Part shown: positions 7,090-16,196 of the stretch, in pieces
How positions within the stretch are numbered: the first letter of the stretch is position 1
Layout: each line of letters starts with the position of its first letter
Assembly (NCBI GenBank): GCA_024236015.1
Contig: JACKLK010000001.1
Location: 62,001-126,000 of the forward strand
From: Rhodoferax sp.
Lineage (GTDB): Bacteria; Pseudomonadota; Gammaproteobacteria; Burkholderiales; Burkholderiaceae_C
Reading direction: 5' to 3'
DNA: 64,000 nucleotides
Program-made: the position numbers and the translations under genes
Notes under the pieces: generated by a model
The model's input: only the letters and a program-made list of their open reading frames with translations
Database searches by the model: none
What the model was told of the DNA's origin: nothing

Positions 7090-8937
7090 ATGTCATGGAC
7101 TGGAAAAATCCTCCGCGTCGACCTGACCAAGGGCACGGTCACGGTCGAACCGACCAACATGGAATGGGCGCAGGCCTACATCGGCTCGCGTGGCCTGGGT
7201 ACCAAGTACCTGGTGGAAGAGGTCGACGCCAAGGTCGATCCGCTGTCGCCCGACAACAAGATCATCTGGGCCACCGGCCCGCTGACCGGCACCATGGCCA
7301 GCACCGGCGGGCGCTACACCGTCATCACCAAGAGCCCGCTGACCGGCGCGGTCGCCTGCTCGAACTCGGGCGGTTACTGGGGTGCCGAGTTCAAGATGGC
7401 CGGCTACGACATGCTGATCTTCGAGGGCAAGAGCCCCAAGCCGGTCTACCTGTACATCAATGACGACGTCGTCGAGCTGCGTGACGCGGCCCACCTGTGG
7501 GGCAAGAGCGTCTGGCAGACCGAGGAGATGCTCAAGAAGAGCCTGCAGGATCCGCTGACCCGCATCTCCAGCATCGGCAAGGCCGGCGAGAACGGCGTGC
7601 TCTACGCCAGTGTCGTCAACGACCTGCACCGCGCCGCCGGCCGCTCGGGCGTCGGTACGGTGATGGGCAGCAAGAACCTCAAGGCGATCGCGGTGCGCGG
7701 CACCAAGGGCGTGGGCAACATCCGCGACCCCAAGGCCTTCATGAAGGCGGTCACCGAGAAGAAGAAGATCCTGGCCGAGAACGGCGTCACCGGCCAGGGC
7801 CTGCCGACCTACGGCACCCAGGTGCTGATGAACGTGATCAACGAGGTCGGTGCCTTGCCCACGCGCAACCACAAGGATTCGCAGTTCGAGGGCGCCAAGG
7901 ACATCTCGGCCGAAGCCATGGCCACGCCGCGCAAGACCGACGGCAAGAAGCACCTGGTGACCAACCAGGCCTGCTTCGGCTGCACCATCGCCTGCGGTCG
8001 CATCAGCAAGATGGACGAGACTCACTTCACCGTGGCCAACAAGCCGCAGTACTGGGGTGCCTCCGGCGGCCTGGAGTACGAGGCGGCCTGGGCACTCGGT
8101 GCGGCCAATGGCGTGAACGACCTCGAGGCGCTGCAATACGCCAACCTGCTGTGCAACGAGGAAGGCATCGACCCGATCAGCTACGGCGCCACCATCGGCG
8201 CGGTGATGGAGCTGTACGAGATGGGCGTGCTCACCAAGGAGCAGATCGGCATCGAGGCGCCGTTCGGTTCCGCCAAGGCGCTGGCCTTCCTGACCGAGCA
8301 GACCGTCAACGGCGAAGGCTTCGGCAAGGAGATCGGCCAGGGCTCGAAACGCCTGACCGAGAAATACGGCCATCCGGACCTGTCGATGAGCGTCAAGGGC
8401 CAGGAGTTCCCGGCCTACGACGGACGCGGCATCCAGGGCATGGGCCTGGCCTACGCCACCAGCAACCGCGGTGCCTGCCACCTGCGGGGTTATACGGTGG
8501 CCTCCGAGGTGCTCGGCATTCCGGTCAAGACCGATCCGCTCGAGCACGAAGGTAAGCCGGAGCTGGTCAAGGCGTTCCAGGATGCGACCGCGGCCTTCGA
8601 TTCGTCGGGCCTGTGCATCTTCACCACCTTCGCCTGGGGCCTGGCCGACCTGGCGCCCCAGATGGCGGCGGCATGCGGCGAGCAATACACGACCGAGGAA
8701 CTCGAGAAGATCGGCGAGCGCATCTGGAACATGGAGCGCGAGTTCAACAACCGCGCCGGTTTCACCGACAAGGACGACAACCTGCCCAAGCGCCTGTTGA
8801 CCGAGGCCACCAAGACCGGCCCGGCCAAGGGCAAGGTCAGCATGTTGCCCGAGATGCTGCCCAAGTACTACCAGGCGCGTGGCTGGGATGCACAAGGCCG
8901 TCCGACGGCCGAGACCAAGGCACGGCTGGGGTTGTAA
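7090..8937 (+). CDS. aorB: Tungsten-dependent aldehyde:ferredoxin oxidoreductase, catalytic subunit
   Basis: A 615-residue AOR-family protein, the usual length. The N-terminal domain begins MSWTGKILRVDLTKG and includes GSRGLGTKYL and SNSGGYWGAEFK. The [4Fe-4S] ligands are C295-x2-C298-x3-C302 with a distal C509 (SSGLC), matching the known family pattern. The cofactor-binding stretch YDGRGIQGMGLAYATSNRGA is intact. The enzyme oxidises aldehydes to carboxylic acids at a tungsten bis-pyranopterin, in the cytoplasm. An AAGGAG site precedes the ATG. An upstream tungstate importer and a downstream MoaD-like gene support tungsten use. Confidence 0.93.
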   Translation: MSWTGKILRVDLTKGTVTVEPTNMEWAQAYIGSRGLGTKYLVEEVDAKVDPLSPDNKIIWATGPLTGTMASTGGRYTVITKSPLTGAVACSNSGGYWGAEFKMAGYDMLIFEGKSPKPVYLYINDDVVELRDAAHLWGKSVWQTEEMLKKSLQDPLTRISSIGKAGENGVLYASVVNDLHRAAGRSGVGTVMGSKNLKAIAVRGTKGVGNIRDPKAFMKAVTEKKKILAENGVTGQGLPTYGTQVLMNVINEVGALPTRNHKDSQFEGAKDISAEAMATPRKTDGKKHLVTNQACFGCTIACGRISKMDETHFTVANKPQYWGASGGLEYEAAWALGAANGVNDLEALQYANLLCNEEGIDPISYGATIGAVMELYEMGVLTKEQIGIEAPFGSAKALAFLTEQTVNGEGFGKEIGQGSKRLTEKYGHPDLSMSVKGQEFPAYDGRGIQGMGLAYATSNRGACHLRGYTVASEVLGIPVKTDPLEHEGKPELVKAFQDATAAFDSSGLCIFTTFAWGLADLAPQMAAACGEQYTTEELEKIGERIWNMEREFNNRAGFTDKDDNLPKRLLTEATKTGPAKGKVSMLPEMLPKYYQARGWDAQGRPTAETKARLGL

Positions 8938-8958
8938 GCCCCGTCCGCCCCTGCTGAC

Positions 8959-8989
8959 AAGGCGGCTCCGAGGGCCGCCTTGCGTTTTT
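8959..8989 (+). terminator. Intrinsic terminator inside the aor operon
   Basis: AAGGCGGC pairs perfectly with GCCGCCTT (8-bp stem, 7-nt loop) and is followed by GCG and five T. It lies 21 bp after the catalytic-subunit stop and 18 bp before the FAD-subunit start. Some transcripts probably end here, giving more ferredoxin and catalytic subunit than FAD subunit. Confidence 0.75.
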
Positions 8990-9006
8990 CTGAAAGTGAG
9001 ACCCTG

Positions 9007-10290
9007 ATGCACCACGTCATACTCGGAGCCGGCCCGGCCGGCGTGATCGCAGCCGAAACCCTTCGCAAGCATGCCCCGGGCGACACCATCACGATGGTCG
9101 GCGACGAGAAGGAGCCGCCGTATTCGCGCATGGCGATTCCCTACCTGCTGATCGGCAACGTCGGCGAACACGGCACCTACCTGCGCAAGAGCCTGACCCA
9201 TTTCGATGACCTCAAGGTCGACATGGTCCACGGCCAGGCCGTCGGCGTCGATGCGAAGGCCAGGACCGTGACGCTGGACAACGGCAAGGTGCTGAACTTC
9301 GATCGCCTGCTCATCGCCACCGGCTCGCGGCCGGCCAGCCCGCCGATCCCGGGCATGGACCTGCCGGGCATCCACCCGTGCTGGACCATGGACGATGCGC
9401 GCGCGATCATGAAGCTGGCAACCCAGGGCGCGCGGGTCTTGCAGATGGGCGCCGGCTTCATCGGCTGCATCATCATGGAGGCGTTGGCGGCCCGGGGTGT
9501 CAAGCTCAGCGTCGTCGAGATGGGCGATCGCATGGTGCCGCGCATGATGGGCCCCACCGCCGGCAACATGATCAAGCAGTGGTGCGAGGCCAAGGGCGTG
9601 CAGGTGTTCACCAAGACCAAGGTCGAAGCCATCGAGAAGGGCGATGCCGGCGCGCCGCTCAAGGTCAAGTTGTCCAATGGCAAGACCATGGACGTCGACC
9701 TGGTGATCAGCGCCACCGGCGTCAAACCGGCGATCGGTTTCCTCGAGAACTCCGGCGTGACCTGCCTGCAGGGCGTGCTGACCGACGAACACCTGCAGAC
9801 CAACGTGCCCGGCATCTACGCGGCCGGTGACTGCGCCGAGGCGTTCGACAAGGTCAGCAACAAGACCATCATCAGTGCCATCCAGCCCAATGCCGCCGAG
9901 CAGGCGCGCGTGGCGGCGCTGAACATGGTCGGCCGCACCACGGCGCTCAAGGGGGTGACCCAGATCAACGTGCTCGACACCCTGGGCCTGATCTCCACCA
10001 GCTTCGGCAACTGGGAAGGCGTGCCGGGCGGCGAACACGTGGAGCTGACCGATGCGTCCGCCGGCCGCCACCTGAGCCTGCAGTTCAAGGACGACGTGCT
10101 GGTCGGCTGCAACAGCGTCGGCTGGACCGACCACGTGGGGGTCATGCGCGGCCTGGTCGAGGGGCAGATCCATCTGGGCGCCTGGAAGGACACGCTCAAG
10201 AAGGACCCGACCCGGCTGATGGACGCCTATCTGGCCAGTGCGCAGGCACAAAGTGGCTGGAACGGCGCGCAGGACGAGCGACGCAGGTAA
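9007..10290 (+). CDS. aorC: FAD/NAD-dependent oxidoreductase subunit of aldehyde oxidoreductase
   Basis: A 427-residue pyridine-nucleotide-disulfide-oxidoreductase-type flavoprotein. FAD binds at LGAGPAGVIAAETLR (residue about 6), and NAD(P) probably at QMGAGFIGCIIMEALAARG. A second FAD motif is GIYAAGDCAEA. It lacks the CxxxxC redox disulfide. In AOR complexes such a subunit links the iron-sulfur chain to NAD+. The ATG at 9007 starts directly at the Rossmann strand; an earlier GTG at 8980 would place the terminator stem inside the gene and is rejected. The MoaD-like gene follows after 9 bp. Confidence 0.87.
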   Translation: MHHVILGAGPAGVIAAETLRKHAPGDTITMVGDEKEPPYSRMAIPYLLIGNVGEHGTYLRKSLTHFDDLKVDMVHGQAVGVDAKARTVTLDNGKVLNFDRLLIATGSRPASPPIPGMDLPGIHPCWTMDDARAIMKLATQGARVLQMGAGFIGCIIMEALAARGVKLSVVEMGDRMVPRMMGPTAGNMIKQWCEAKGVQVFTKTKVEAIEKGDAGAPLKVKLSNGKTMDVDLVISATGVKPAIGFLENSGVTCLQGVLTDEHLQTNVPGIYAAGDCAEAFDKVSNKTIISAIQPNAAEQARVAALNMVGRTTALKGVTQINVLDTLGLISTSFGNWEGVPGGEHVELTDASAGRHLSLQFKDDVLVGCNSVGWTDHVGVMRGLVEGQIHLGAWKDTLKKDPTRLMDAYLASAQAQSGWNGAQDERRR

Positions 10291-10299
10291 AGTCGCGGC

Positions 10300-10554
10300 A
10301 TGAAGATCACGCTCAAGCTGTTTGCGTCGCTCACCGACTACCTGCCGCCGGCCGTCAAGTACACCAACATGCTGGAGCTGGACGTTGCGCCCGACGCCAG
10401 CATCAGCCAGATCATCGCCCCGATGGCGCTGCCGGAGAAGATGGTGCATCTGGTGCTGGTGAACGGAAAATACGTCGAGCCGCAGGACCGGCTGACCCGC
10501 ACCCTGGCCGAAGGCGACGTGCTGGCCATCTGGCCGCCGATTGCCGGCGGCTGA
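10300..10554 (+). CDS. MoaD/ThiS-family sulfur carrier protein
   Basis: An 84-residue beta-grasp protein ending in the diglycine (PPIAGG) that is adenylated and thiocarboxylated in sulfur carriers. The N-terminus MKITLKLFASLTDYLP and the DVLAIWPPIAGG tail are MoaD-like. MoaD donates the dithiolene sulfur of molybdopterin. A dedicated copy within the AOR operon suggests cofactor assembly tailored to the tungsten enzyme, as seen in other AOR gene clusters. No matching MoaE or adenylating enzyme lies nearby, so those would be shared with the general pathway. Confidence 0.87.
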   Translation: MKITLKLFASLTDYLPPAVKYTNMLELDVAPDASISQIIAPMALPEKMVHLVLVNGKYVEPQDRLTRTLAEGDVLAIWPPIAGG

Positions 10555-10624
10555 CCGGCGACTGCCGCTGCCGGGCCGGCGATCCGACCGTACCCCGCGC
10601 AGCGGACCTGAGCGAGACCATTGC

Positions 10625-10924
10625 ATGCAAGCGTTCTACGCAGAGAAATTCGATCGCGAGATGGGGTGCACCGAAAAGGAATGGCTGGGCTGGCTGCCCC
10701 AGGCCATGGGTCCGCATCCGTACAAGCTGGTTTCGCAGGCCGTCACGGCCGACATCGACGGCGGCAGCCTGTCGTTGTCATGGCGTGTCGGCGAGCCGCG
10801 CACCATCGCGCTGGCGCGTATTCCGCGCCTGCTGGTCAGCTTCCGGTTCGCCGGGCTCGACGAGGCGCAGCGTTATCGATTCATGAAGCGCTTCGACCTG
10901 TACATGCAGCGCGGCGGAGGTTGA
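10625..10924 (+). CDS. Small conserved-looking protein of unknown function at the end of the aor operon
   Basis: A 99-residue soluble protein, not recognised. It starts MQAFYAEKFDREMGCTEKEWLGWLPQAMG and ends FMKRFDLYMQRGGG. It has no signal peptide or membrane segment and a single Cys, in MGCTEKEW. The pattern of alternating hydrophobic residues (SLSLSWRVGEPRTIALARIPRLLVSFRF) suggests a small beta sheet. Its place directly after the MoaD-like gene, 70 bp apart and on the same strand, suggests a role in assembly or delivery of the tungsten cofactor. That is inference only. Confidence 0.65.
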   Translation: MQAFYAEKFDREMGCTEKEWLGWLPQAMGPHPYKLVSQAVTADIDGGSLSLSWRVGEPRTIALARIPRLLVSFRFAGLDEAQRYRFMKRFDLYMQRGGG

Positions 10925-10966
10925 CCGCGCAGCGGCTGCCGCGGCCGCGACTTTGATCATGCTTCG

Positions 10967-12043
10967 ATGCAGACGAACAACACCTCGACCATGCCCCGCT
11001 TGCCGACCACCATGAGCGGCGTCCAGCTGACCGGCCACGGCGACGTCGACCGGTTGCGGTGGAGCGATTCCATTCCCGTTCCCCGGCCGGCCCGCGGCGA
11101 CGTGTTGATCCGGGTGCGTGCGGCCGGCGTCAACAACACCGACATCAATCTGCGCACCGCCTGGTATTCCAAGGGCGACGGGGCCGCCCGGGATGCCGCC
11201 TGGTCCGGCAGCCCGGTGCAGTTCCCGCGTATCCAGGGCATCGACGCCTGTGGTCACGTGGTGGCGGTCGGCGCGGGGGTCGATGCCGCGCGCATCGGCG
11301 AGCGGGTGCTGGTCGAGCCCTGCCTGCTGCAGGCCGGCGGCGAGGCGCTGGCGCAACCCTGGTTCCTCGGCTCGGATTGCGACGGCGCGTTTGCGCAGTA
11401 CCTCGTCGTCGCGGCGCGCCATGCCCATCGCATCGACAGCACGCTCGGCGATGCCGAACTGGCCTCATTCCCTTGTTCCTATTCGACCGCGGAGAACATG
11501 TTGACGCGTGCCGCCGTGACGGCGGCGGATCGGGTCCTGGTGACCGGCGCATCGGGTGGTGTGGGCTCGGCCGCGGTGCAACTGGCCCGTGCCCGGGGCG
11601 CCGACGTGATCGCCATCACCAGTGCCGACAAGCGCGATGCCTTGCGGGCCCTGGGCGCCTCCCGGGCGCTGTCACGCGACGAGAACCTGATCGACACCCT
11701 CGGTCGCAGCAGCGTCGATGTCGTCGTCGATCTCGTGGGCGGAGAACAATGGCATGACCTGCTCGAGGTGTTGCGCAGCGGCGGCCGGCTGGCGGTCGCC
11801 GGCGCGATCGGGGCGCCGACGGTGCCGGTCGACATCCGCACCGTCTACCTGAAGGACTTGTCGATCTTCGGATGCACGGTGCTCGAGCCGCAGGTGTTCG
11901 CCCGCCTGGTCTCGCGCATCGAACAGGGCGAGGTGCGCCCGCTGGTGGCCAGGACCTATGCGCTGTGCGAGATCCGCGAGGCGCAGCAGGACTTCCTGGC
12001 CAAGCGCCATGTCGGCAAGATCGTGCTGACCATTCCCGATTGA
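10967..12043 (+). CDS. MDR-family (zeta-crystallin-like) alcohol dehydrogenase/quinone reductase
   Basis: A protein of up to 358 residues with a GroES-like N-terminal domain (GDVLIRVRAAGVNNTDIN) and a Rossmann domain with VLVTGASGGVGSAAVQLARARGADV for NAD(P)H. The catalytic zinc ligands of classical alcohol dehydrogenases are not obvious: NNTD stands where Cys is expected. A quinone-reductase-like or other zinc-independent reaction is therefore likely. The C-terminus (EIREAQQDFLAKRHVGKIVL) is typical. The true start may be 11012 (MSGVQLTGHGDVD), where family similarity begins. It lies 42 bp after the unknown aor-operon gene and could be part of that transcript, perhaps interconverting alcohol and aldehyde. 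Confidence 0.8.
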   Translation: MQTNNTSTMPRLPTTMSGVQLTGHGDVDRLRWSDSIPVPRPARGDVLIRVRAAGVNNTDINLRTAWYSKGDGAARDAAWSGSPVQFPRIQGIDACGHVVAVGAGVDAARIGERVLVEPCLLQAGGEALAQPWFLGSDCDGAFAQYLVVAARHAHRIDSTLGDAELASFPCSYSTAENMLTRAAVTAADRVLVTGASGGVGSAAVQLARARGADVIAITSADKRDALRALGASRALSRDENLIDTLGRSSVDVVVDLVGGEQWHDLLEVLRSGGRLAVAGAIGAPTVPVDIRTVYLKDLSIFGCTVLEPQVFARLVSRIEQGEVRPLVARTYALCEIREAQQDFLAKRHVGKIVLTIPD

Positions 12044-12220
12044 CGCTGGCTTCGCCGCCGAGCCACATGCACGTCGAACGTAGCGGGTGCGCACGGAATC
12101 GTGCATGGACCGGCGCACGGCGCAGGCGATGGCCCGACAAGGGGTTGCCGGCATCGGTCTGGTGCGTGACGCCTGCGCTTGGTGCGCACGCGCCGATCCG
12201 GTGCATCGGCGCGGCGTCGC

Positions 12221-15200
12221 TCAGCCGAGAGCTTCCTGCGGTTCGGGGGCCGGCAATGTCCGCTGCACCGGAGATGCCTCGGCGATGACGCGTTCGCGCA
12301 GCCAGGTCTGCAACTCGTGCGCCGGCATCGGACGTGCGAACAGGTAGCCCTGCAGTGCGTCGCAGCCCGATTGCCGCAGCAACGCGGCCTCGGCCTCGTG
12401 CTCGACGCCTTCGGCGACGACCTGCATGCCCAATGCGTGGCCCAGCCCGATGATGGCCTGCGTGATCGCGCGGTCGGCCGGGTCCTGCAGCATGTCGCGC
12501 ACGAAACTCTGGTCGATCTTGAGCTTGTCGATCGGAAAGCGGTGCAGGTAGTTCAGGCTGGAATATCCGGTGCCGAAGTCGTCGATCGCCAGCGCGACAC
12601 CGAGGGCCTTGAGTTTGCGCAGCGACTCGACCGTCGACAAGGAGTTCTCCATCAGGAAACTTTCGGTCAGTTCCAGCTGCAGCATGCGCGGGTCGACGCC
12701 GTGTCGGCGCAGCGTCTGCGCCAGCGCCTGCGGCAGGTTCTTGTCGCGCAGCTGGATGCTCGACACATTGACCGACACCATCAGCGGCGCGATGCCCTGG
12801 CGCAGCCAGGCGGCATGCTGCCGGCAGGCCTGCTCCAGGATCCAGGCTCCGATGGCCACGATCTGGCCCGACTCCTCCGCGATCGGGATGAACGTGGCGG
12901 GCGAGACCATGCCGCGCGCGGGATGCTGCCAGCGCACCAGCGCCTCGACACCGATCACATGGCCGCTGGCGCCATCGAGCAGGGGCTGGTAGTACAGCTG
13001 CAGTTCGTCGCGGTCGATGACCTGGCGCAGGTCGTTTTCGATCGACAGCCGCTGCTGCGCCTGGGCATGGAGCTCCGGCGTGAAGAACACCGCCATGTTG
13101 CGCCCGCGTGACTTGGCCTGGTACATCGCGGCGTCGGCATGGCGCATCAGATGGTCGACGTCGCGCCCGTCCTGCGGGAACACCGAGATGCCGGCGCTGC
13201 ACGACACGTGCAGCGGCACGCCTTCGACCAGGTGCGGCTTGCGAATCGTCTCGACGATGCGATCGGCGACGATGTGCATGATCTCGTCGTTGTCGCGCGC
13301 GCCCTGCAACACGATGACGAATTCGTCGCCGCCCAGGCGGCAGACCGTGTCGCCGGCGCGCACCGTGTCGAGCAGTCGCTGGGCGACGGAGCGCAGCAGG
13401 CCGTCGCCGACATGGTGGCCCATCGAGTCGTTGATGTTCTTGAAGCGGTCCAGGTCGATGAACACCACCGCCACCGGCGTGTGGTGGCGCGCGGCCTGTT
13501 CGAGCGCCATGGTCAGGCGCTCCATGCACAAGGCGCGGTTGGGCAGGTCGGTCAGCCCGTCGTGGTGGGCCAGGTGGTGGATACGCTCCTCGTTCGCCTT
13601 GTGTTCGGTCATGTCGACGCAGGACGTGACCATGTGCGTGATCTGGCCTGAGGTGTCGCGCACCGCATTGGACACCATCCAGGCCGGGTAGTCGGTGCCG
13701 TTCTTGCGCCGCAGCCACACGTCACCCTGCCAGGACCCGCGGATGATCGTCTGCTGCCACAGGCCTTCGTAGAAGCGCGGCTCGTGGCGCGTGGAATGCA
13801 TGAACTCGGGCGTGCGCCCTGCCACTTCACTCAGGTCCCAGCCGCCGCTCTTGGCAAAGGCCATGTTGGCGATCAGCAGCCTGCGATCGACGCCGAAGAT
13901 CGCGATCGCCTCGGACGAGGATTCGAACACCTTGGCCCACAGCTGCAGCCGCTGCTCGAGCGACTTCATCTGGCCGATCGGCGTGAATACGGTGAGCATG
14001 GCCGGCGCGCCCTGGTAGGTCAGCCGGCGTCCGGACAGCAGGGCCCAGCGCCGTATCGGTGCTCCGTTCTTGTCCACGCCGGTCTGCCACTGCACTTCGA
14101 ATCCGTCCACGGCGTCCTCGTCGCTCATGCGCTGGAAGTAGTGGGCGCGCGCGGCCGGCGTCAGCGCCTTGAGCCATGGATCGCCATCATGGTCGCCGAG
14201 CCAGGACGCGGCGGGCTGGTTGGCGTGCAGGATCCGGTGCTCGGGGACGGACGTGACGATCAAGGGGCTGGGAAACGACGCCAGCAACGCATGCTGGGCT
14301 TCCCGCGCGCGCGCGGTGGCGGCCAGGTCTTCCCGCGCGGCACGCTCCAGGTCGAGATCGGCAAGCATGCTGTTGAAGGCGTTCACCAGGTGCCCGATCT
14401 CGTCGCTGCTGTCGTGCGTGGCGCGCACCGAATAGTCGCCGGAGACGCTGACCTGGTCCGCCACCGCGGCCAGCGATCGGATCGGACGCGAGATCTGGCG
14501 CGCGATGAAATACACCAGCGCCAGGATGATCAGCAGCAGCACGGCCGCCGTGCCCAGGTGCAGCCACATCCGGGCCAGCAGGTGCGAGATGCGTGCCTCG
14601 AGCAAGGCATCCAGGCTGGTACTGGTCTGCTGCCAGGCGCGCACCATGCGCTCGCCGGTTGCTGCGTGCAGTCGCTCCACCGCTGCCGCGTCGGTGGTGC
14701 TGGCCCTCGTGCCGTCGTAGCCGGTGCGTTGCTGGAACTGGTCGAGTGCGGTGAACAAGGCGGTGAAGGAGGGCGCCAGTTCATCGCGCAGTCGCGCGGG
14801 GCCAGCTGCCAGCGCTTCGGCGTAGTCCGACCGGATGCCCTTGATCGTCGCGGCCAGCCGTCCCTCGGAGATCAGCATCTCGTTGAGCAGCACGGCCCGC
14901 GCTTCACCTTCGCTGGCGGCGAACGCGACCGACTTGCTGGCCAGGCGGCCGATCAGGTCCTGCAGTTCGGGAAAACGCAGCACCAGCAGCGACATCGTGT
15001 AGTAGCTGTCCAGATCGGGGTCCAGGATCAGGTTCGACTGGTTGCCCAGTCGCGTGATCAGTTCCCGGCCGGCGTCCTGGACGGCACCATGGTCGTGTGT
15101 GCGCAGTCGGTCCACACCTGCGAGTGCGCCCAGGCGCGAGATCAGCGCGGCGCTGCTGTCCTGGCTCGCCATGCCCTGACCATATCTTTGCTCGGCCTCG

Positions 15201-15490
15201 GCCAGGCGGTGCGTCCATCGGTCGACCTGCTCGCGCGAGGGGGGCTCGCTGGCGGGTTTGCCGTCGGCCGCCAGCACGATGGGTACGCGCAATCCCGTCA
15301 GCACGTCGCGCACCTCGGCGATGTAGGCGCTGCCAGCCACCTCCTTGCGTGCGAAATTGATGGCGATGTATTTCTCGTTGATCAGGATGCCCGAGACATA
15401 GATCACCGCGCTGAGGTCCAGCAGGTAGATCAGCAGCAGCTTTCTGCCGACGGGCAGGCGGCCCACGAATCTTGAAAAAATGCCTCTCAC
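12221..15490 (-). CDS. Membrane-anchored diguanylate cyclase/phosphodiesterase (HAMP-PAS-GGDEF-EAL)
   Basis: A protein of about 1089 residues. It has a TM helix (LLLIYLLDLSAVIYVSGIL), a periplasmic sensor of about 280 residues, a second TM (AAVLLLIILALVYFI), HAMP, two PAS-like regions, a GGDEF domain with intact CRLGGDEFVIVL, and an EAL domain. The EAL domain retains EALVRW, ELTES, IDDFGTGYSSL, KIDQSF and AEGVE. It could therefore both make and degrade c-di-GMP. The GTG at 15490 has GGAG eight bases upstream and leads directly to the first TM. A start at 15592 would add about 34 unlikely residues. It converges on the oxidoreductase gene. Confidence 0.9.
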   Translation of the reverse strand: MRGIFSRFVGRLPVGRKLLLIYLLDLSAVIYVSGILINEKYIAINFARKEVAGSAYIAEVRDVLTGLRVPIVLAADGKPASEPPSREQVDRWTHRLAEAEQRYGQGMASQDSSAALISRLGALAGVDRLRTHDHGAVQDAGRELITRLGNQSNLILDPDLDSYYTMSLLVLRFPELQDLIGRLASKSVAFAASEGEARAVLLNEMLISEGRLAATIKGIRSDYAEALAAGPARLRDELAPSFTALFTALDQFQQRTGYDGTRASTTDAAAVERLHAATGERMVRAWQQTSTSLDALLEARISHLLARMWLHLGTAAVLLLIILALVYFIARQISRPIRSLAAVADQVSVSGDYSVRATHDSSDEIGHLVNAFNSMLADLDLERAAREDLAATARAREAQHALLASFPSPLIVTSVPEHRILHANQPAASWLGDHDGDPWLKALTPAARAHYFQRMSDEDAVDGFEVQWQTGVDKNGAPIRRWALLSGRRLTYQGAPAMLTVFTPIGQMKSLEQRLQLWAKVFESSSEAIAIFGVDRRLLIANMAFAKSGGWDLSEVAGRTPEFMHSTRHEPRFYEGLWQQTIIRGSWQGDVWLRRKNGTDYPAWMVSNAVRDTSGQITHMVTSCVDMTEHKANEERIHHLAHHDGLTDLPNRALCMERLTMALEQAARHHTPVAVVFIDLDRFKNINDSMGHHVGDGLLRSVAQRLLDTVRAGDTVCRLGGDEFVIVLQGARDNDEIMHIVADRIVETIRKPHLVEGVPLHVSCSAGISVFPQDGRDVDHLMRHADAAMYQAKSRGRNMAVFFTPELHAQAQQRLSIENDLRQVIDRDELQLYYQPLLDGASGHVIGVEALVRWQHPARGMVSPATFIPIAEESGQIVAIGAWILEQACRQHAAWLRQGIAPLMVSVNVSSIQLRDKNLPQALAQTLRRHGVDPRMLQLELTESFLMENSLSTVESLRKLKALGVALAIDDFGTGYSSLNYLHRFPIDKLKIDQSFVRDMLQDPADRAITQAIIGLGHALGMQVVAEGVEHEAEAALLRQSGCDALQGYLFARPMPAHELQTWLRERVIAEASPVQRTLPAPEPQEALG

Positions 15491-15681
15491 TGCGTTCACT
15501 CCAGTCGATCCGATGCCGGTTGCGACCAGACTGAACCTGAGCGCCCATGGGTCGTTGCCGGCGCGGAACCCGGCCCGCACCGACCCCGGCATGCAGCAAA
15601 ATGCGTGCCAAAGGCGGTCAGGGTGCAGGCGACCGGGCCGGCGCGGTGGCTACACTGCTGCCCAGTACAAGGAGCAGGCCC

Positions 15682-16083
15682 ATGACGACCCAGGTCGAGA
15701 TCGCGGATTTCCTGAGGCGGGAATTCCCGCAGAACAAGTCCACCGTCGAATCGGTGGGCGAGCGCATGGCGACGGTGCGCCATCCGGTCGGCCAGGCGGA
15801 GTTGCGTCCGGGGGGCACGGTGTCCGGCCCGGTCATGATGACGGTGGCCGACGTGGCACTGTATGTCGCGATCCTGGGCGAGATCGGCATCGTGCCGCTG
15901 ACGGTGACGACCAGCCTGAACATCAACTTCATGCGCAAGCCCGCGAGCGACCGCGACATCATCGGGGTCTGCAAGCTGCTCAAGCTGGGCCGCTCGCTGG
16001 CCGTGGGCGAGGTCACCATCTACTCCGAAGGGCTGGCCGAGCCGGTGGCGCACGCGGTTGGAACCTACGCGATTCCCCGCTAG
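15682..16083 (+). CDS. PaaI-type hot-dog fold thioesterase
   Basis: A 133-residue hot-dog protein. GGTVSGPVMMTVADVALYVAILG is the central helix region of the PaaI/YbgC-like thioesterases, followed by LNINFMRKPASDRDI. It probably hydrolyses an acyl-CoA. An AAGGAG site (15669-15674) precedes the ATG at 15682. An in-frame start at 15547 is rejected because its product has no family match and overlaps the divergent c-di-GMP gene's leader. Confidence 0.85.
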   Translation: MTTQVEIADFLRREFPQNKSTVESVGERMATVRHPVGQAELRPGGTVSGPVMMTVADVALYVAILGEIGIVPLTVTTSLNINFMRKPASDRDIIGVCKLLKLGRSLAVGEVTIYSEGLAEPVAHAVGTYAIPR

Positions 16084-16196
16084 CATCGCGTCATCATGCG
16101 CGCGCGGCCCGTTGCCCCGCAAGCTCCGGAGCCGGGCGTGTCCCGCGACCCGGCAGTGCACCGGCAACGAGGTGCGGGCCTGGAGAAGCCGCCGAC

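Noticed and set aside
7093..10626. 1177-codon ORF antisense to the aor operon
   Set aside because: Shadow of strongly biased codons; the sense genes have clear families and ribosome-binding sites.
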